DNA of 11,722 bases from an uncultured Verrucomicrobiota bacterium (GCA_946615875.1 CAMOIK010000058.1:1-11722); one strand, 5' to 3'. Counted from the stretch's first letter, positions 1-6,893 are shown. Translations and numbers: made by a program. The notes: generated from the letters alone by a model not told the origin.

Positions 1-234
1 CCGAAACCAAAACGGAGCGGGTGCAAGCGTTCTCTAATACACACGACGGAGAACTATGGAGAGAATTGGGAAAACATGAAATATGCTTGGAAAACAAGGG
101 TGGGCAGAGAAAGAGAACAGTCAATGAAAACTTAATGTCTGCGCCACCAAGCTACTCCGGGTTCATGTGTAAAGTGCTGCATGGTGGCGCATGGTTGCAG
201 ACAAGAAACAATTTCCTCTGTCCCGGCGACTATC
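1..234. other. Window edge without a supportable gene
   Basis: This stretch is visibly poorer in G+C than the genes that follow. A reading frame is open from base 1 to a TAA at 133-135 on the plus strand (44 codons). It uses codons such as CTA, ATA and AGG that are rare in the neighbouring genes, and I recognise nothing in it. It could be the tail of a gene cut by the window edge or chance. I see no tRNA, terminator or clear -10/-35 pair upstream of trmL here. Confidence 0.4.
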
Positions 235-696
235 ATGATCTGCAACTTCTCCATAGTCCTTCTCCGTCTGGAGATACCGCACAATACAGGCGCGATAGGA
301 CGGCTTTGCGTCGGGCTTGGGGTGCCGCTGCATCTCGTCAGGCCGCTCGGTTTTGCGCTTGACGACCGTTCGATCGCCCGGGCCGGGCTTGACTACTGGC
401 CGCATCTCGACGTGACGCTGCACGACACATGGGACGGTTTTCTCGCAGAAGCGAGGCCGAAGCGCCTCCATTTCCTGTCCACTCGCGGCGAGAAGTCGCT
501 TTACGAGTGCCGCTTCCTGCCTGGCGACGCGCTGGTGTTTGGCAATGAATCCTCTGGACTGCCCAAGTCGTTCTATGAGCGCTACAGGGATTCGTTATTC
601 CGAATCCCGATGCCCGGCGAGCACGCGCGCAGCATCAATCTCGCCAACGCCGTCTCGATCGCTGCCTACGAGTGCTACAGGCAGCTGGCGTCCTGA
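235..696 (+). CDS. trmL: tRNA (cytidine(34)-2'-O)-methyltransferase TrmL (SPOUT family)
   Basis: This is a 153-residue SPOUT-class methyltransferase that 2'-O-methylates the wobble nucleotide of leucine tRNAs using S-adenosylmethionine in the cytoplasm. All three family motifs are visible: PHNTGAIGR (residues 15-23), VFGNESSGLP (101-110) and the knot-forming C-terminal block with PGEHARSINLANAVSIAAYE (127-146). The stretch RPLGFALDDRSIARAGLDYW (36-55) is also characteristic of TrmL. The family is normally about 150-160 residues. I chose ATG 235 because the family begins just ahead of the first beta strand; the in-frame ATG at 181 would add 18 residues that look unlike the family. No clear Shine-Dalgarno site precedes 235, so the start is a little uncertain. 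The gene is convergent with the HAD lipoprotein gene and their coding ends overlap by 22 bp (675-696). Confidence 0.92.
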   Translation: MICNFSIVLLRLEIPHNTGAIGRLCVGLGVPLHLVRPLGFALDDRSIARAGLDYWPHLDVTLHDTWDGFLAEARPKRLHFLSTRGEKSLYECRFLPGDALVFGNESSGLPKSFYERYRDSLFRIPMPGEHARSINLANAVSIAAYECYRQLAS

Positions 697-1799
697 AGCG
701 TGGCGTTCGTGCCGACAGGCGCATTCTGCCGCTGCATGGCGGCGCCCGACGGGAGCGTGGATGGGTCGCGGACGACGCCCTGACCGTATATCGTCGTCCA
801 GTCGTCTCGCATTGATACGGGGATCCAGCCGTTGTCCGCGCAGGCGGAGCGCATTTTCCTCGCCTTGGAAAGATTGCCGTATTCCCGTTGCGTATCGTCG
901 CAAAGGAGCATGAAAGCCATCGAGCGCCGGCGGCTGTTCTGCAAAGTGTAGTTGAGCATGCTGGCGTCGCTGGAGCTGTTGCCGAACGCCAGCACCGGGT
1001 GGACGCCTATCTCCCTGGCGATGACAGCCACCTTGTTCATCTGGAGGTTCTTGACGATGCTCGCGCCGCCGAGAATAAGAGTATCGCCAGTCCCGTATTC
1101 GTAGTCCAGACCGTCGCGGCCGTCCTGCTTCTGCGCGACGAGGGAACTATCCGAGCCGATGATCTGGCGTGGCGGCAGTGAGAGGCCGTCTTCGACGACG
1201 GGGCGCGCTACCATCCTGTCGGTCCCGCTGCAGACGTAAACGGTGAAGCCGTTGTCGGCCAGGAAGCGCACCGTCTGCGTCATCGGGAGGTAGAAGGCGT
1301 CGCCTCGGCGCATTCCCGCGAAACCCGGCTGTGGCCCGGCCATGAAAGAGCGGACGTATCCGGCGAGAGTTTCCGGCGTCATGCCACGCCAGGCTTCGGC
1401 CATCATGCGTTCGCGTTCTGCGCTGAGGCCCGGCCAAGCCCCCGTGGCGCGCGCGGACATGGCGGCGTCGGTCTGTTCGTCCGTTGCGCGGAAGTTCGGG
1501 TCGTCCAGCACGCGATGCTCGAACAGCATCCAGTCGAAGTATGTCGGCGCGGTTTCGCAGAAGAGAGTGCCGTCGAAGTCGAACACGGCGATGCGCTCGT
1601 CCGGCGGGATGAAGTCCGGCGAGCCGGCTTTCGTGGCGGCGGCCACGTATTCGAGCAGCGCGGTCTTCGCCGGTGCGCCGTCCTTCCACAGCGAAAGGGG
1701 GTCGCCGTGGTTGTCGGCGCCGTCAGGTGCGAGGCATCCGGCCTGCAGCAGCAGGGCCAGCGCGAAAAGCCCGAATGATGCGAAGCGGGCGGGTTTCAT
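675..1799 (-). CDS. HAD-superfamily hydrolase, predicted lipoprotein
   Basis: This 374-residue protein has a short basic N-terminus, a hydrophobic stretch and a lipobox-like LQAGC ending at Cys22, so it is probably exported and lipid-anchored, although Gln at -3 of the lipobox is unusual. The HAD catalytic motifs are present: FDFDGTL (73-79, nucleophile Asp74 and acid Asp76), VCSGTD with Ser191 (motif II), a candidate Lys256 in MNKVAVI (motif III) and AFGNSSSD (271-278, motif IV). The large cap insert lies between motifs I and II, as in phosphoserine-phosphatase-like HADs. The substrate cannot be told; a periplasmic phosphomonoesterase is the likeliest role. The start has an AAGGAG site 12 nt upstream. 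It is the last gene of the minus-strand operon, 32 nt after the SDR gene. The C-terminal tail after about residue 345 is low in recognisable structure and is the part that overlaps trmL. Confidence 0.85.
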   Translation of the reverse strand: MKPARFASFGLFALALLLQAGCLAPDGADNHGDPLSLWKDGAPAKTALLEYVAAATKAGSPDFIPPDERIAVFDFDGTLFCETAPTYFDWMLFEHRVLDDPNFRATDEQTDAAMSARATGAWPGLSAERERMMAEAWRGMTPETLAGYVRSFMAGPQPGFAGMRRGDAFYLPMTQTVRFLADNGFTVYVCSGTDRMVARPVVEDGLSLPPRQIIGSDSSLVAQKQDGRDGLDYEYGTGDTLILGGASIVKNLQMNKVAVIAREIGVHPVLAFGNSSSDASMLNYTLQNSRRRSMAFMLLCDDTQREYGNLSKARKMRSACADNGWIPVSMRDDWTTIYGQGVVRDPSTLPSGAAMQRQNAPVGTNATLQDASCL

Positions 1800-1831
1800 G
1801 TAGATTGCTTTCTCCTTGTCGCGCCGCGGCG

Positions 1832-2611
1832 CTACGCCTGCGGCGGTGTTTTCATTTCCAGCCGCCGTTCTTTTTCCGGCAGGAGGCGGCTGAAGAACTC
1901 GTTGATGCGGAAAGGGAGGATCGAGAGCAGCCATGCGGCCAGGCGCATGGGCCACGGGAACGCGATCAGCCCGACATTGCGTTCGGCGCGCGCGAGGATG
2001 ATTTCCGCCGCCTTGTCGGCCTCCATGAAGAACGGCATGGGGCAGGTGTTTCGCGCCGTGATGCGCGAGCGGACGAAGCCAGGGCATATCGCGCTCACCA
2101 TGATGCCCTCCGGCGCGAGCATTCCGCGAAGCGCCAGCGCCCAAGTCTTCATGCAGCTCTTCGCGGCAGAGTATGAAGGGCAGGCGGGCAGCGGGCCGTA
2201 GCCGGCGATGGAAGAGGTGATCAAAATCTGCCTGCGGGACGGGGACTTGCGGCTTCTGAATATCTCGATCGCCGACAGCACAACGTTGAGGTTGCCGCCC
2301 ACGTTGACCGCGAACGCGTCGCGCACATTCCCTTCGCTTTCCATCCCTGTGCCTACGCCGGCATTGGAGAAGACGCGCTCCAGCGGCGCGATGCCGTCGC
2401 ATTCCTCCAGCCAGCGGCGGACGAGCGCTTCGTCGCGCACGTCGATGATCTCTGCGTGGACCGTCGCGCCCAGCCCCCGGCATCTGTCGGCCACGGCGTC
2501 GAGGCGTTCCGCGTTGCGCCCGCACAGGAACAGCGTGTCGCCGCGCTTGGCGCAGGCTTCCGCCAGCGCTTCGCCGATGCCGCTCGAGGCTCCCGTGATG
2601 AGTGTGTTCAT
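1832..2611 (-). CDS. Short-chain dehydrogenase/reductase (classical SDR)
   Basis: This is a 259-residue NAD(P)-dependent oxidoreductase with a Rossmann fold. It shows the cofactor motif TGASSGIG (6-13), the NAG motif (83-85), the catalytic Asn103 in NVGG, Ser134, and the YSAAK catalytic pair Tyr147/Lys151, followed by CPGFV (176-180). All catalytic residues are intact. Arg32 after the second strand (CGRN) suggests NADP(H) preference, which is inference. The C-terminal third has a hydrophobic, tryptophan-rich stretch (about 205-222), which may let it sit at the membrane and act on a lipid-like substrate. A GGAGA site lies just upstream of ATG 2611. It follows the Lpt permease gene by 28 nt. 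The substrate is unknown; the envelope-gene context hints at lipid or glycan metabolism. Confidence 0.9.
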   Translation of the reverse strand: MNTLITGASSGIGEALAEACAKRGDTLFLCGRNAERLDAVADRCRGLGATVHAEIIDVRDEALVRRWLEECDGIAPLERVFSNAGVGTGMESEGNVRDAFAVNVGGNLNVVLSAIEIFRSRKSPSRRQILITSSIAGYGPLPACPSYSAAKSCMKTWALALRGMLAPEGIMVSAICPGFVRSRITARNTCPMPFFMEADKAAEIILARAERNVGLIAFPWPMRLAAWLLSILPFRINEFFSRLLPEKERRLEMKTPPQA

Positions 2612-2639
2612 GGTTTCTCCAGGATCGAGGCTGCGCCGT

Positions 2640-3737
2640 CTAGCGCTGTCTGCGGAAGGCGTGAACGCCCAGCGCCAGGAATATCGCGTAGGGCAGGATG
2701 GCGCACGGGATCGGATGCAGGAACCCGAGGTTGGCGGCGACCATGCCGCCTATAACCAGGCCGTAGAACGCGAAGAACATCGCCAGCGCGCCGAGTATGC
2801 CCTTGAAGACGGACTGCCGCCCGGACGATACGCCCGCGGGGATGGCGAACAGCGTCATCACGATGCAGGCAAGCGGCGACATGATCTGCGCCCACGCCGC
2901 GAACTCGTATTCGCGTCTGGTTTCGTCGGAGAGGTTGGCGTTGGTGCGCAGATGGCGGAACTTGCCGGCCACGGAGTTGTATTGCTGCTTGCGGCTTTGC
3001 GCCATCAGGTCGTCGGGCCGCTCGTTGAACGACGGGAAGACGCGCAGTTTCAGCGCGTCCAGCGCGGGCGTCTTCGTGGCGATCTCCGCGCCTTTGGTGT
3101 CGTAGTGCTGGACGGCCGGATCCCGGAACCACCACTCGCCGTCCAGCCAGTCGGCGCGCGCCGCGCTGACATGGAAGGCGCGCGAGCCGTCGGGACGGTC
3201 CTCAGTAACGTTCACGCCCAGCAAATGGCGGCCGGCGGCGTCCTCCACGCCGTCGGCCGACCAAATGCGCCGGTCCGCCGAGTTGCGGTAGTCGAGGCGT
3301 CCGGAGCGTTCTGCCTTGCGCATATTGAAGCGCTCTTTCTTGAGGCGCATCGCCCACTGCGCGTTCGCCGGCACGTAGGACTCGTTGATCCATGCGACGA
3401 AAACCGCCATCGCGCATGCCACGAGCATAATGGGCATGGCGATCGCCGCGAAGCTCACGCCGCTCGCTCTCATCGCCACCAGCTCCGAGTGGCGGCAGAA
3501 GTTCCACATCGTGTACAGCGCGGCGAGCATGAGCGCGGCGGGGGCGAGATAGTGGAAATACGGCGCGAGATACCCCGCGAAATACTTGACCGTGGTCGCG
3601 GGCGGAAGTTTCGTCTCCATAAGGCGCGAGAACGAGCCGAACAGCTCAAAGAGCACGTATATGGCTACGAAGCCCATCATGCAGTAGGCCAGCGGGACGA
3701 GATATTCCCGCAGTATGTATCGTTGCAGTTTTTTCAT
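2640..3737 (-). CDS. lptG: LptF/LptG family lipopolysaccharide export permease
   Basis: This 365-residue inner-membrane protein matches the YjgP/YjgQ family, which forms the LptB2FG transporter that pulls lipopolysaccharide out of the inner membrane toward the LptC-A-D bridge. The layout is as expected: three membrane segments near residues 12-34, 57-78 and 96-117, a soluble periplasmic beta-rich domain in the middle (about 120-275), then three C-terminal membrane segments (about 279-303, 313-338 and 346-362). The family signature is seen in the loop after the second helix, with HSELVAMRASGVS (83-95), which contacts the ATPase. LptF and LptG are hard to tell apart by eye; I lean to LptG, with the partner gene elsewhere. 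The ATG overlaps the pyrD stop as ATGA (3734-3737), implying coupled translation. The gene is strong evidence for a diderm cell. Confidence 0.9.
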   Translation of the reverse strand: MKKLQRYILREYLVPLAYCMMGFVAIYVLFELFGSFSRLMETKLPPATTVKYFAGYLAPYFHYLAPAALMLAALYTMWNFCRHSELVAMRASGVSFAAIAMPIMLVACAMAVFVAWINESYVPANAQWAMRLKKERFNMRKAERSGRLDYRNSADRRIWSADGVEDAAGRHLLGVNVTEDRPDGSRAFHVSAARADWLDGEWWFRDPAVQHYDTKGAEIATKTPALDALKLRVFPSFNERPDDLMAQSRKQQYNSVAGKFRHLRTNANLSDETRREYEFAAWAQIMSPLACIVMTLFAIPAGVSSGRQSVFKGILGALAMFFAFYGLVIGGMVAANLGFLHPIPCAILPYAIFLALGVHAFRRQR

Positions 3738-4666
3738 TGCAGCATCGCGCCCTTCAGTTCGCGCACGGAGTCGAAGCCGTGGCGGCGGCAGTAGTCGATG
3801 ATGCCGTCGTGGACTTCGCGGACCACGCCGGGGTTGGAGAAGACGGCCGTGCCTATCGCGACGGCCGTGGCGCCGGCCAGCAGGAACTCCAGCGCGTCCT
3901 TCGCCTCGTACACTCCGCCCATCGCGAGTATCGGAAGGCTCGTCGCTCTCGCCGCGTCCCACACCGCCTTTACGGCGACGGGATGCACTGCGCGGCCGGA
4001 AAGCCCGCCGGTGCGGTTCGCCAGCACCGGGCGGCGCGCCTCCACGTCGATGACCATCGCGGGAATCGTGTTGATAAGCGATATGGCGTCCGCGCCGCCG
4101 TCTTCGCAGGCGCGGACGTACGGCCTGACGTCCGGCACGTTGGGCGCGAGTTTGACGACGAGCGGCAGCCGCGTCGCCTTGCGGACTTCGCCGACGAGGC
4201 ACCGCAGCACCTCAGGATCCTGCCCGAACGTGTGCCCGCCCGCCTTGACGTTGGGGCACGACACGTTGCATTCCACGGCAAACGCGCCGGAGGCCGCCGC
4301 CGCCGCGGCGTCCAGGCGCGCGGCCACTTCGGCATACTCCTCTATAGACCCGCCCCATATATTGACTATCATGGGCAGGCCGCACAGTTTCTCGCGGTAG
4401 AGCGGCACGTAGTGCGAGAGGAATTCATCGATGCCTGGGCCTTGCAGGCCTATGGCGTTCACCAGCCCGCCCGGCACTTCGACGTGGCGCGGCATTTGGT
4501 TGCCGGGCCACGGCGACATTCTGACGCCTTTCACCGTGGCCGCGCCCAGGCACGAGTAATCGACGGCGCCGAGGTATTCGGTGCCGTAGCCGAACGTGCC
4601 GCTGGCGGTGGTCAGCGGCGTGGCCATTTCCAGGCCGCCGAGATTCACGCGGGTATCTATTGCCAT
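3734..4666 (-). CDS. pyrD: Dihydroorotate dehydrogenase B, catalytic subunit (class 1B)
   Basis: This 310-residue FMN-dependent TIM-barrel enzyme oxidises dihydroorotate to orotate in de novo pyrimidine synthesis. It is class 1B: the catalytic base is Cys137 in NVSCPN (134-139), not the serine of class 2. Other conserved features are Lys46 in TVKGV, NAIGLQ (70-75) for substrate, Lys172 in VVKLAPN, and the phosphate-binding GGLSG (220-224), MGGV (249-252) and IGTA (271-274). Class 1B passes electrons to NAD+ through PyrK, which is encoded immediately upstream with a 10-nt overlap. The start at 4666 matches the family N-terminus and has an AAAGGA site; a longer frame reaching 4750 runs inside pyrK and is not needed. 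Length is typical for the family (about 300-312). Confidence 0.96.
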   Translation of the reverse strand: MAIDTRVNLGGLEMATPLTTASGTFGYGTEYLGAVDYSCLGAATVKGVRMSPWPGNQMPRHVEVPGGLVNAIGLQGPGIDEFLSHYVPLYREKLCGLPMIVNIWGGSIEEYAEVAARLDAAAAAASGAFAVECNVSCPNVKAGGHTFGQDPEVLRCLVGEVRKATRLPLVVKLAPNVPDVRPYVRACEDGGADAISLINTIPAMVIDVEARRPVLANRTGGLSGRAVHPVAVKAVWDAARATSLPILAMGGVYEAKDALEFLLAGATAVAIGTAVFSNPGVVREVHDGIIDYCRRHGFDSVRELKGAMLQ

Positions 4667-5430
4667 ATCAGTTCCTTTGCGGGGAATACGGGACCGTCGA
4701 TGCAGCAGCGGGCATTGCCGCCCACCGTGCGCTGGATGCAGGCGAAGCACGCGCCGACGCCGCAGACCATGTGCCTATCCACGGAAATCCAGCCGGGGAC
4801 GCCAAGGCTGACGGCGCGTTCGCTCACCGCCTTGAGCAGGCCGTCCGGGCCGCACGTGAAAAGCTCGAACGCCTCGCCCGCGCCGCGCAGCCGGGCGATT
4901 TCCCTGTCCAGCGGCGCCGTGACGAAGCCTTTCTCGCCGGCCGAGCCGTCGTTCGTCGCCACTTTCGTCTCGACGCCCAGCGCGGCGAAGCGGTCCAGCG
5001 CCAGCAGGTCCGACGCCGTGCGGGCTCCGACGAAGAGCGTGGTCTTGGTGCGCAGGCGCCTGGCGAGGAAGTGCAGCGGGGCTACGCCGTATCCGCCGCC
5101 GACGAGAAGGGCGGTGCCGTTGCATTCCGTCGGGAAGCCGCGTCCGAGCGGGCCTTCCACCTGCACGGCGTCGCCGGGCTTCACCGTGTTGAGCGCGGCC
5201 GTGCCGCGTCCGACCGTCTTGTAGAGCACGGTCACCGTGCCGTCTTGCCCGGACGCGTCGAAGACGGAGAACGGGCGGCGCAGCGCGGACGCTTCAAGCG
5301 TCGGCACTTTCACGTGCACGAACTGCCCCGGCCGCGTCTCCGCCGCCATGCCGGGCGCGTTGAGGACGAGGAGGCGATACCCCGCGCCCATTTCGCAGTG
5401 GCTTGCCACAGTGGTTGTTTCGTCAATCAT
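4657..5430 (-). CDS. pyrK: Dihydroorotate dehydrogenase B, electron-transfer subunit PyrK
   Basis: This 257-residue FAD and [2Fe-2S] protein carries electrons from PyrD to NAD+. The N-terminal ferredoxin-reductase barrel has the FAD motif RRPFSV (51-56), followed by VLYKTVGRGT (68-77). The nucleotide-binding domain has LLVGGGYGVAPL (108-119) and FTCGP (191-195). The C-terminal cluster motif gives Cys223, Cys228, Cys231 and Cys243 just ahead of DGPVF; a neighbouring Cys242 makes the last ligand a CC pair. The gene lies between yihY (4-nt ATGA overlap, 5427-5430) and pyrD (10-nt overlap), the usual pyrK-pyrD pairing. The domain plan is that of PyrK rather than of a stand-alone ferredoxin-NADP reductase, and the adjacent pyrD settles it. 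Confidence 0.95.
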   Translation of the reverse strand: MIDETTTVASHCEMGAGYRLLVLNAPGMAAETRPGQFVHVKVPTLEASALRRPFSVFDASGQDGTVTVLYKTVGRGTAALNTVKPGDAVQVEGPLGRGFPTECNGTALLVGGGYGVAPLHFLARRLRTKTTLFVGARTASDLLALDRFAALGVETKVATNDGSAGEKGFVTAPLDREIARLRGAGEAFELFTCGPDGLLKAVSERAVSLGVPGWISVDRHMVCGVGACFACIQRTVGGNARCCIDGPVFPAKELIWQ

Positions 5431-6419
5431 TGCCTCGGGCTCCGTAGAGGTTGGTTTTGTCGCGGCTCCCGCCGGTCGTCCAGCAGTTCGAATGCGCGAA
5501 CCATGTTGGCGCCCAGCAGGAGGATCTGCCAGCTCATGTATATCCAGGCGAGTACGATGGGGAAGAACGCGAAAGAGCCGTAGAGCGCGCTAGACTTCGC
5601 CACGCCCACCTGCGCCACCGCGCACGCCTTCATCCAGCAGCCCAGAAGGATGCCCGTGAGCGCGCCTCCTTTCAGCGCCGCCTTGAAATCCACGCGGCAG
5701 TTCGGCAGCGTGGCGTAGAGGAACGCGAAGTCGAGCGCCGTGAACGCCAGCGTTATCCCGATGCGGAACAGCCACGAGCCCAGGAACCATACCAGTCCGG
5801 CCCCCACCCATTGCGTGAGCCATGTCGCGCCGAGCGTGGAAACGATCACGTTCTTCGCCACGTTCAGTATCGGCAGCGACATCGCCAGCGCGCCTATCAC
5901 GGGCAGGATTATCACCACGGAAAGGTACATCAGGCCGCGTTTCCAGACCGGGCGGGGGCGCGGCACGCCCCATATCTCGTTGAAACTCTCCTCTACCATC
6001 CCTATCGAACTCACGACCGTCCACAACAGCGCGGCGAAACCTATCCATCCAAGCGTGCCCACGTCGAACTTGTCAATGCGCTTGAACACCGTGTCGGAAA
6101 ACTCCCGCGCCCTCCTGCCGAGGTCGGCCGCCACCGCCTTGCGCGCTTCCAGCGCCTGCTCGTCCCCGGTCGCCGCCAGCTGCGCAAGCTCGTCGTCCTG
6201 CCCGGACTCTATGCTGGTGATCATCGCATCGATCTGCCGGTCTATGTGGCGACGCACCAGGTCGTCCGCGTTGAACGTCTTGGCCGCCAGCAGCAGGATG
6301 CAGAGAATCGGTACGAGCGCCAGCATGGAGAAATACGTCAGACCCGCCGCGTGCATCGTGCAGTGGTTCGCCAGAAAGCCATGAACCACAAGCCTGCCCC
6401 ACTCGTATGCCTTCTTCAT
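5427..6419 (-). CDS. yihY: YihY/BrkB family inner-membrane protein
   Basis: This 330-residue polytopic membrane protein belongs to the YihY/UPF0761 family, often mislabelled ribonuclease BN. Its biochemical role is not settled. Family features are HAAGLTYFSMLALVPIL (23-39) in the first membrane helix, the central hydrophobic helices at about 120-142, 163-185 and 205-236, and the C-terminal signature YGSFAFFPIVLAWIYMSWQI (280-299). A hydrophilic, Glu/Asp/Arg-rich segment at about 50-115 is longer than in many family members. The last 20 residues are basic and proline-rich. It is the first gene of the minus-strand operon and overlaps pyrK as ATGA. The start has a weak AGGG site only a few bases ahead. 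Only 36 nt separate it from the ferredoxin terminator, so I cannot place a convincing promoter of its own. Confidence 0.93.
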   Translation of the reverse strand: MKKAYEWGRLVVHGFLANHCTMHAAGLTYFSMLALVPILCILLLAAKTFNADDLVRRHIDRQIDAMITSIESGQDDELAQLAATGDEQALEARKAVAADLGRRAREFSDTVFKRIDKFDVGTLGWIGFAALLWTVVSSIGMVEESFNEIWGVPRPRPVWKRGLMYLSVVIILPVIGALAMSLPILNVAKNVIVSTLGATWLTQWVGAGLVWFLGSWLFRIGITLAFTALDFAFLYATLPNCRVDFKAALKGGALTGILLGCWMKACAVAQVGVAKSSALYGSFAFFPIVLAWIYMSWQILLLGANMVRAFELLDDRREPRQNQPLRSPRQ

Positions 6420-6455
6420 GCCCTGCTACTTAGCCTAATCTTAGTTGCCGTGCCG

Positions 6456-6487
6456 AAAAAACGGGAGTCGGCGTCGTGCCGGCTCCC
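6456..6487 (-). terminator. Intrinsic terminator of the ferredoxin gene
   Basis: Read on the minus strand, GGGAGCCGGC (6487-6478) pairs with GCCGACTCCC (6472-6463) in a 10-bp stem with one C-A mismatch and a 5-nt loop. It is followed by one G and six T (6461-6456). It starts 16 nt after the ferredoxin stop codon. A second perfect 6-bp hairpin, CTGCGG/CCGCAG with a 3-nt loop (6487-6501), sits directly in front of it. This is a standard rho-independent terminator, and the T run is on the correct side only for minus-strand transcription. Confidence 0.8.
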
Positions 6488-6503
6488 TGCGGAGTCCGCA
6501 GCC

Positions 6504-6674
6504 TCAGGCGGCGGAGATTGCCTCGTTGGGGCACTGCGCCGCGCAGGCGCCGCAATCGACGCACTTGTCGGGGTCGATCGTGTAGGCGGTTCCTTCCGAA
6601 ATCGCCTCGGCCGGGCAGGCGTCCTTGCAGCACCCGCACGCAACGCACTTCTCTGCTTCAATCTTGTGTGCCAT
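6504..6674 (-). CDS. 2[4Fe-4S] ferredoxin (clostridial type)
   Basis: This 56-residue protein is a small soluble low-potential electron carrier. Two complete CxxCxxCxxxCP motifs are visible: Cys10, Cys13, Cys16, Cys20 and then Cys38, Cys41, Cys44, Cys48, each followed by proline. The two halves are related (AEAIS at 22-26 and NEAIS at 50-54 close each half), as in the classical duplicated ferredoxins of about 55 residues. An extra Cys15 lies inside the first motif. ATG 6674 has AAGGAG 8 nt ahead. The gene has its own promoter and terminator, so it is probably transcribed alone. A likely partner is the Hnd-type hydrogenase encoded about 3.5 kb away, since bifurcating hydrogenases use reduced ferredoxin; that link is inference. 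Confidence 0.94.
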   Translation of the reverse strand: MAHKIEAEKCVACGCCKDACPAEAISEGTAYTIDPDKCVDCGACAAQCPNEAISAA

Positions 6675-6706
6675 CGTTTCGTCTCCTTGATTGGTAAACG
6701 CCGCGT

Positions 6707-6735
6707 ATTATACCATATCTTCCATCTCCTGTCCA
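6707..6735 (-). promoter_or_regulatory. Sigma-70-type promoter of the ferredoxin gene
   Basis: On the minus strand there is TGGACA (6735-6730, five of six matches to TTGACA), a 17-bp spacer and a perfect TATAAT (6712-6707). The -10 also carries an upstream TG (TGGTATAAT), making it an extended -10. Transcription should begin near 6700, giving a leader of about 26 nt with the AAGGAG ribosome site. This is the best consensus promoter in the window, consistent with strong constitutive expression of a ferredoxin. Confidence 0.8.
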
Positions 6736-6763
6736 TGGTTTAGGCGCGTCTAATCCGTTTCCC

Positions 6764-6834
6764 GGCAAGGACGGCCTTATGTTCGTCCGCCATGCGACGG
6801 TCTAGCGGAAGTTCGACCCTCCCGCCGCCTTGCC
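6764..6834. repeat. Imperfect inverted repeat, possible structured RNA or regulatory element
   Basis: GGCAAGGACGGC (6764-6775) is complementary to GCCGCCTTGCC (6824-6834) apart from one bulged A, giving an 11-bp closing stem around 48 nt. An alternative inner stem is GGACG (6769-6773) with CGTCC (6784-6788). A GCGGAAG/CTCCCGC arm (6805-6824) surrounds TTCGA, which recalls a tRNA T-arm, but the parts do not assemble into a tRNA and there is no CCA. It lies between the divergent promoters. I cannot assign a strand or function. Confidence 0.35.
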
Positions 6835-6844
6835 TCAACTCTAT

Positions 6845-6866
6845 AATATAGACTCAATATAGACTC
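6845..6866. repeat. 11-bp perfect tandem repeat
   Basis: AATATAGACTC occurs twice head to tail (6845-6855 and 6856-6866) in an A+T-rich stretch. TATAAT at 6842-6847 overlaps the first copy, but no -35 sits at a suitable distance on either strand. Two adjacent direct repeats one helical turn apart are a common layout for a regulator binding as a tandem dimer. Function is unproven. Confidence 0.5.
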
Positions 6867-6873
6867 GCCCGAC

Positions 6874-6893
6874 TCCATATATGGATATTGACA
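6874..6893. promoter_or_regulatory. 12-bp palindrome next to a TTGACA box
   Basis: TCCATATATGGA (6874-6885) is a perfect palindrome. A perfect TTGACA follows at 6888-6893 on the plus strand. The base pattern 17 nt on (TGCATT, 6911-6916) matches the -10 consensus in only three positions, so this is at best a weak or activator-dependent rightward promoter. The palindrome touching the -35 would be a natural operator site. Confidence 0.35.

Noticed and set aside
1..135. Possible 3' end of a plus-strand gene entering from the left
   Set aside because: Only 44 codons, no recognisable sequence and codon use unlike the neighbours; it cannot be told from chance.
1800..2525. N-terminal extension of the HAD lipoprotein frame to 2525
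   Set aside because: The frame is open but overlaps the SDR gene in another frame. The lipoprotein signal sequence and AAGGAG site place the start at 1799.
2208..3794. 528-codon plus-strand frame across the SDR and Lpt permease genes
   Set aside because: It spans two well-identified genes in antisense and gives an Arg/Glu/His-rich sequence with no motif: a shadow caused by high GC content.
4667..4750. 28-codon N-terminal extension of pyrD
   Set aside because: It lies inside pyrK. The family N-terminus and an AAAGGA site fit ATG 4666.
3737..5224. 495-codon plus-strand frame across pyrD and pyrK
   Set aside because: It lies antisense to two genes with intact catalytic motifs and has no motif or ribosome site of its own.
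6805..6840. Possible tRNA because of a TTCGA loop in a short arm
   Set aside because: The T-arm has a mismatch, the acceptor strands do not align with it, no anticodon arm can be drawn and no CCA end is encoded.
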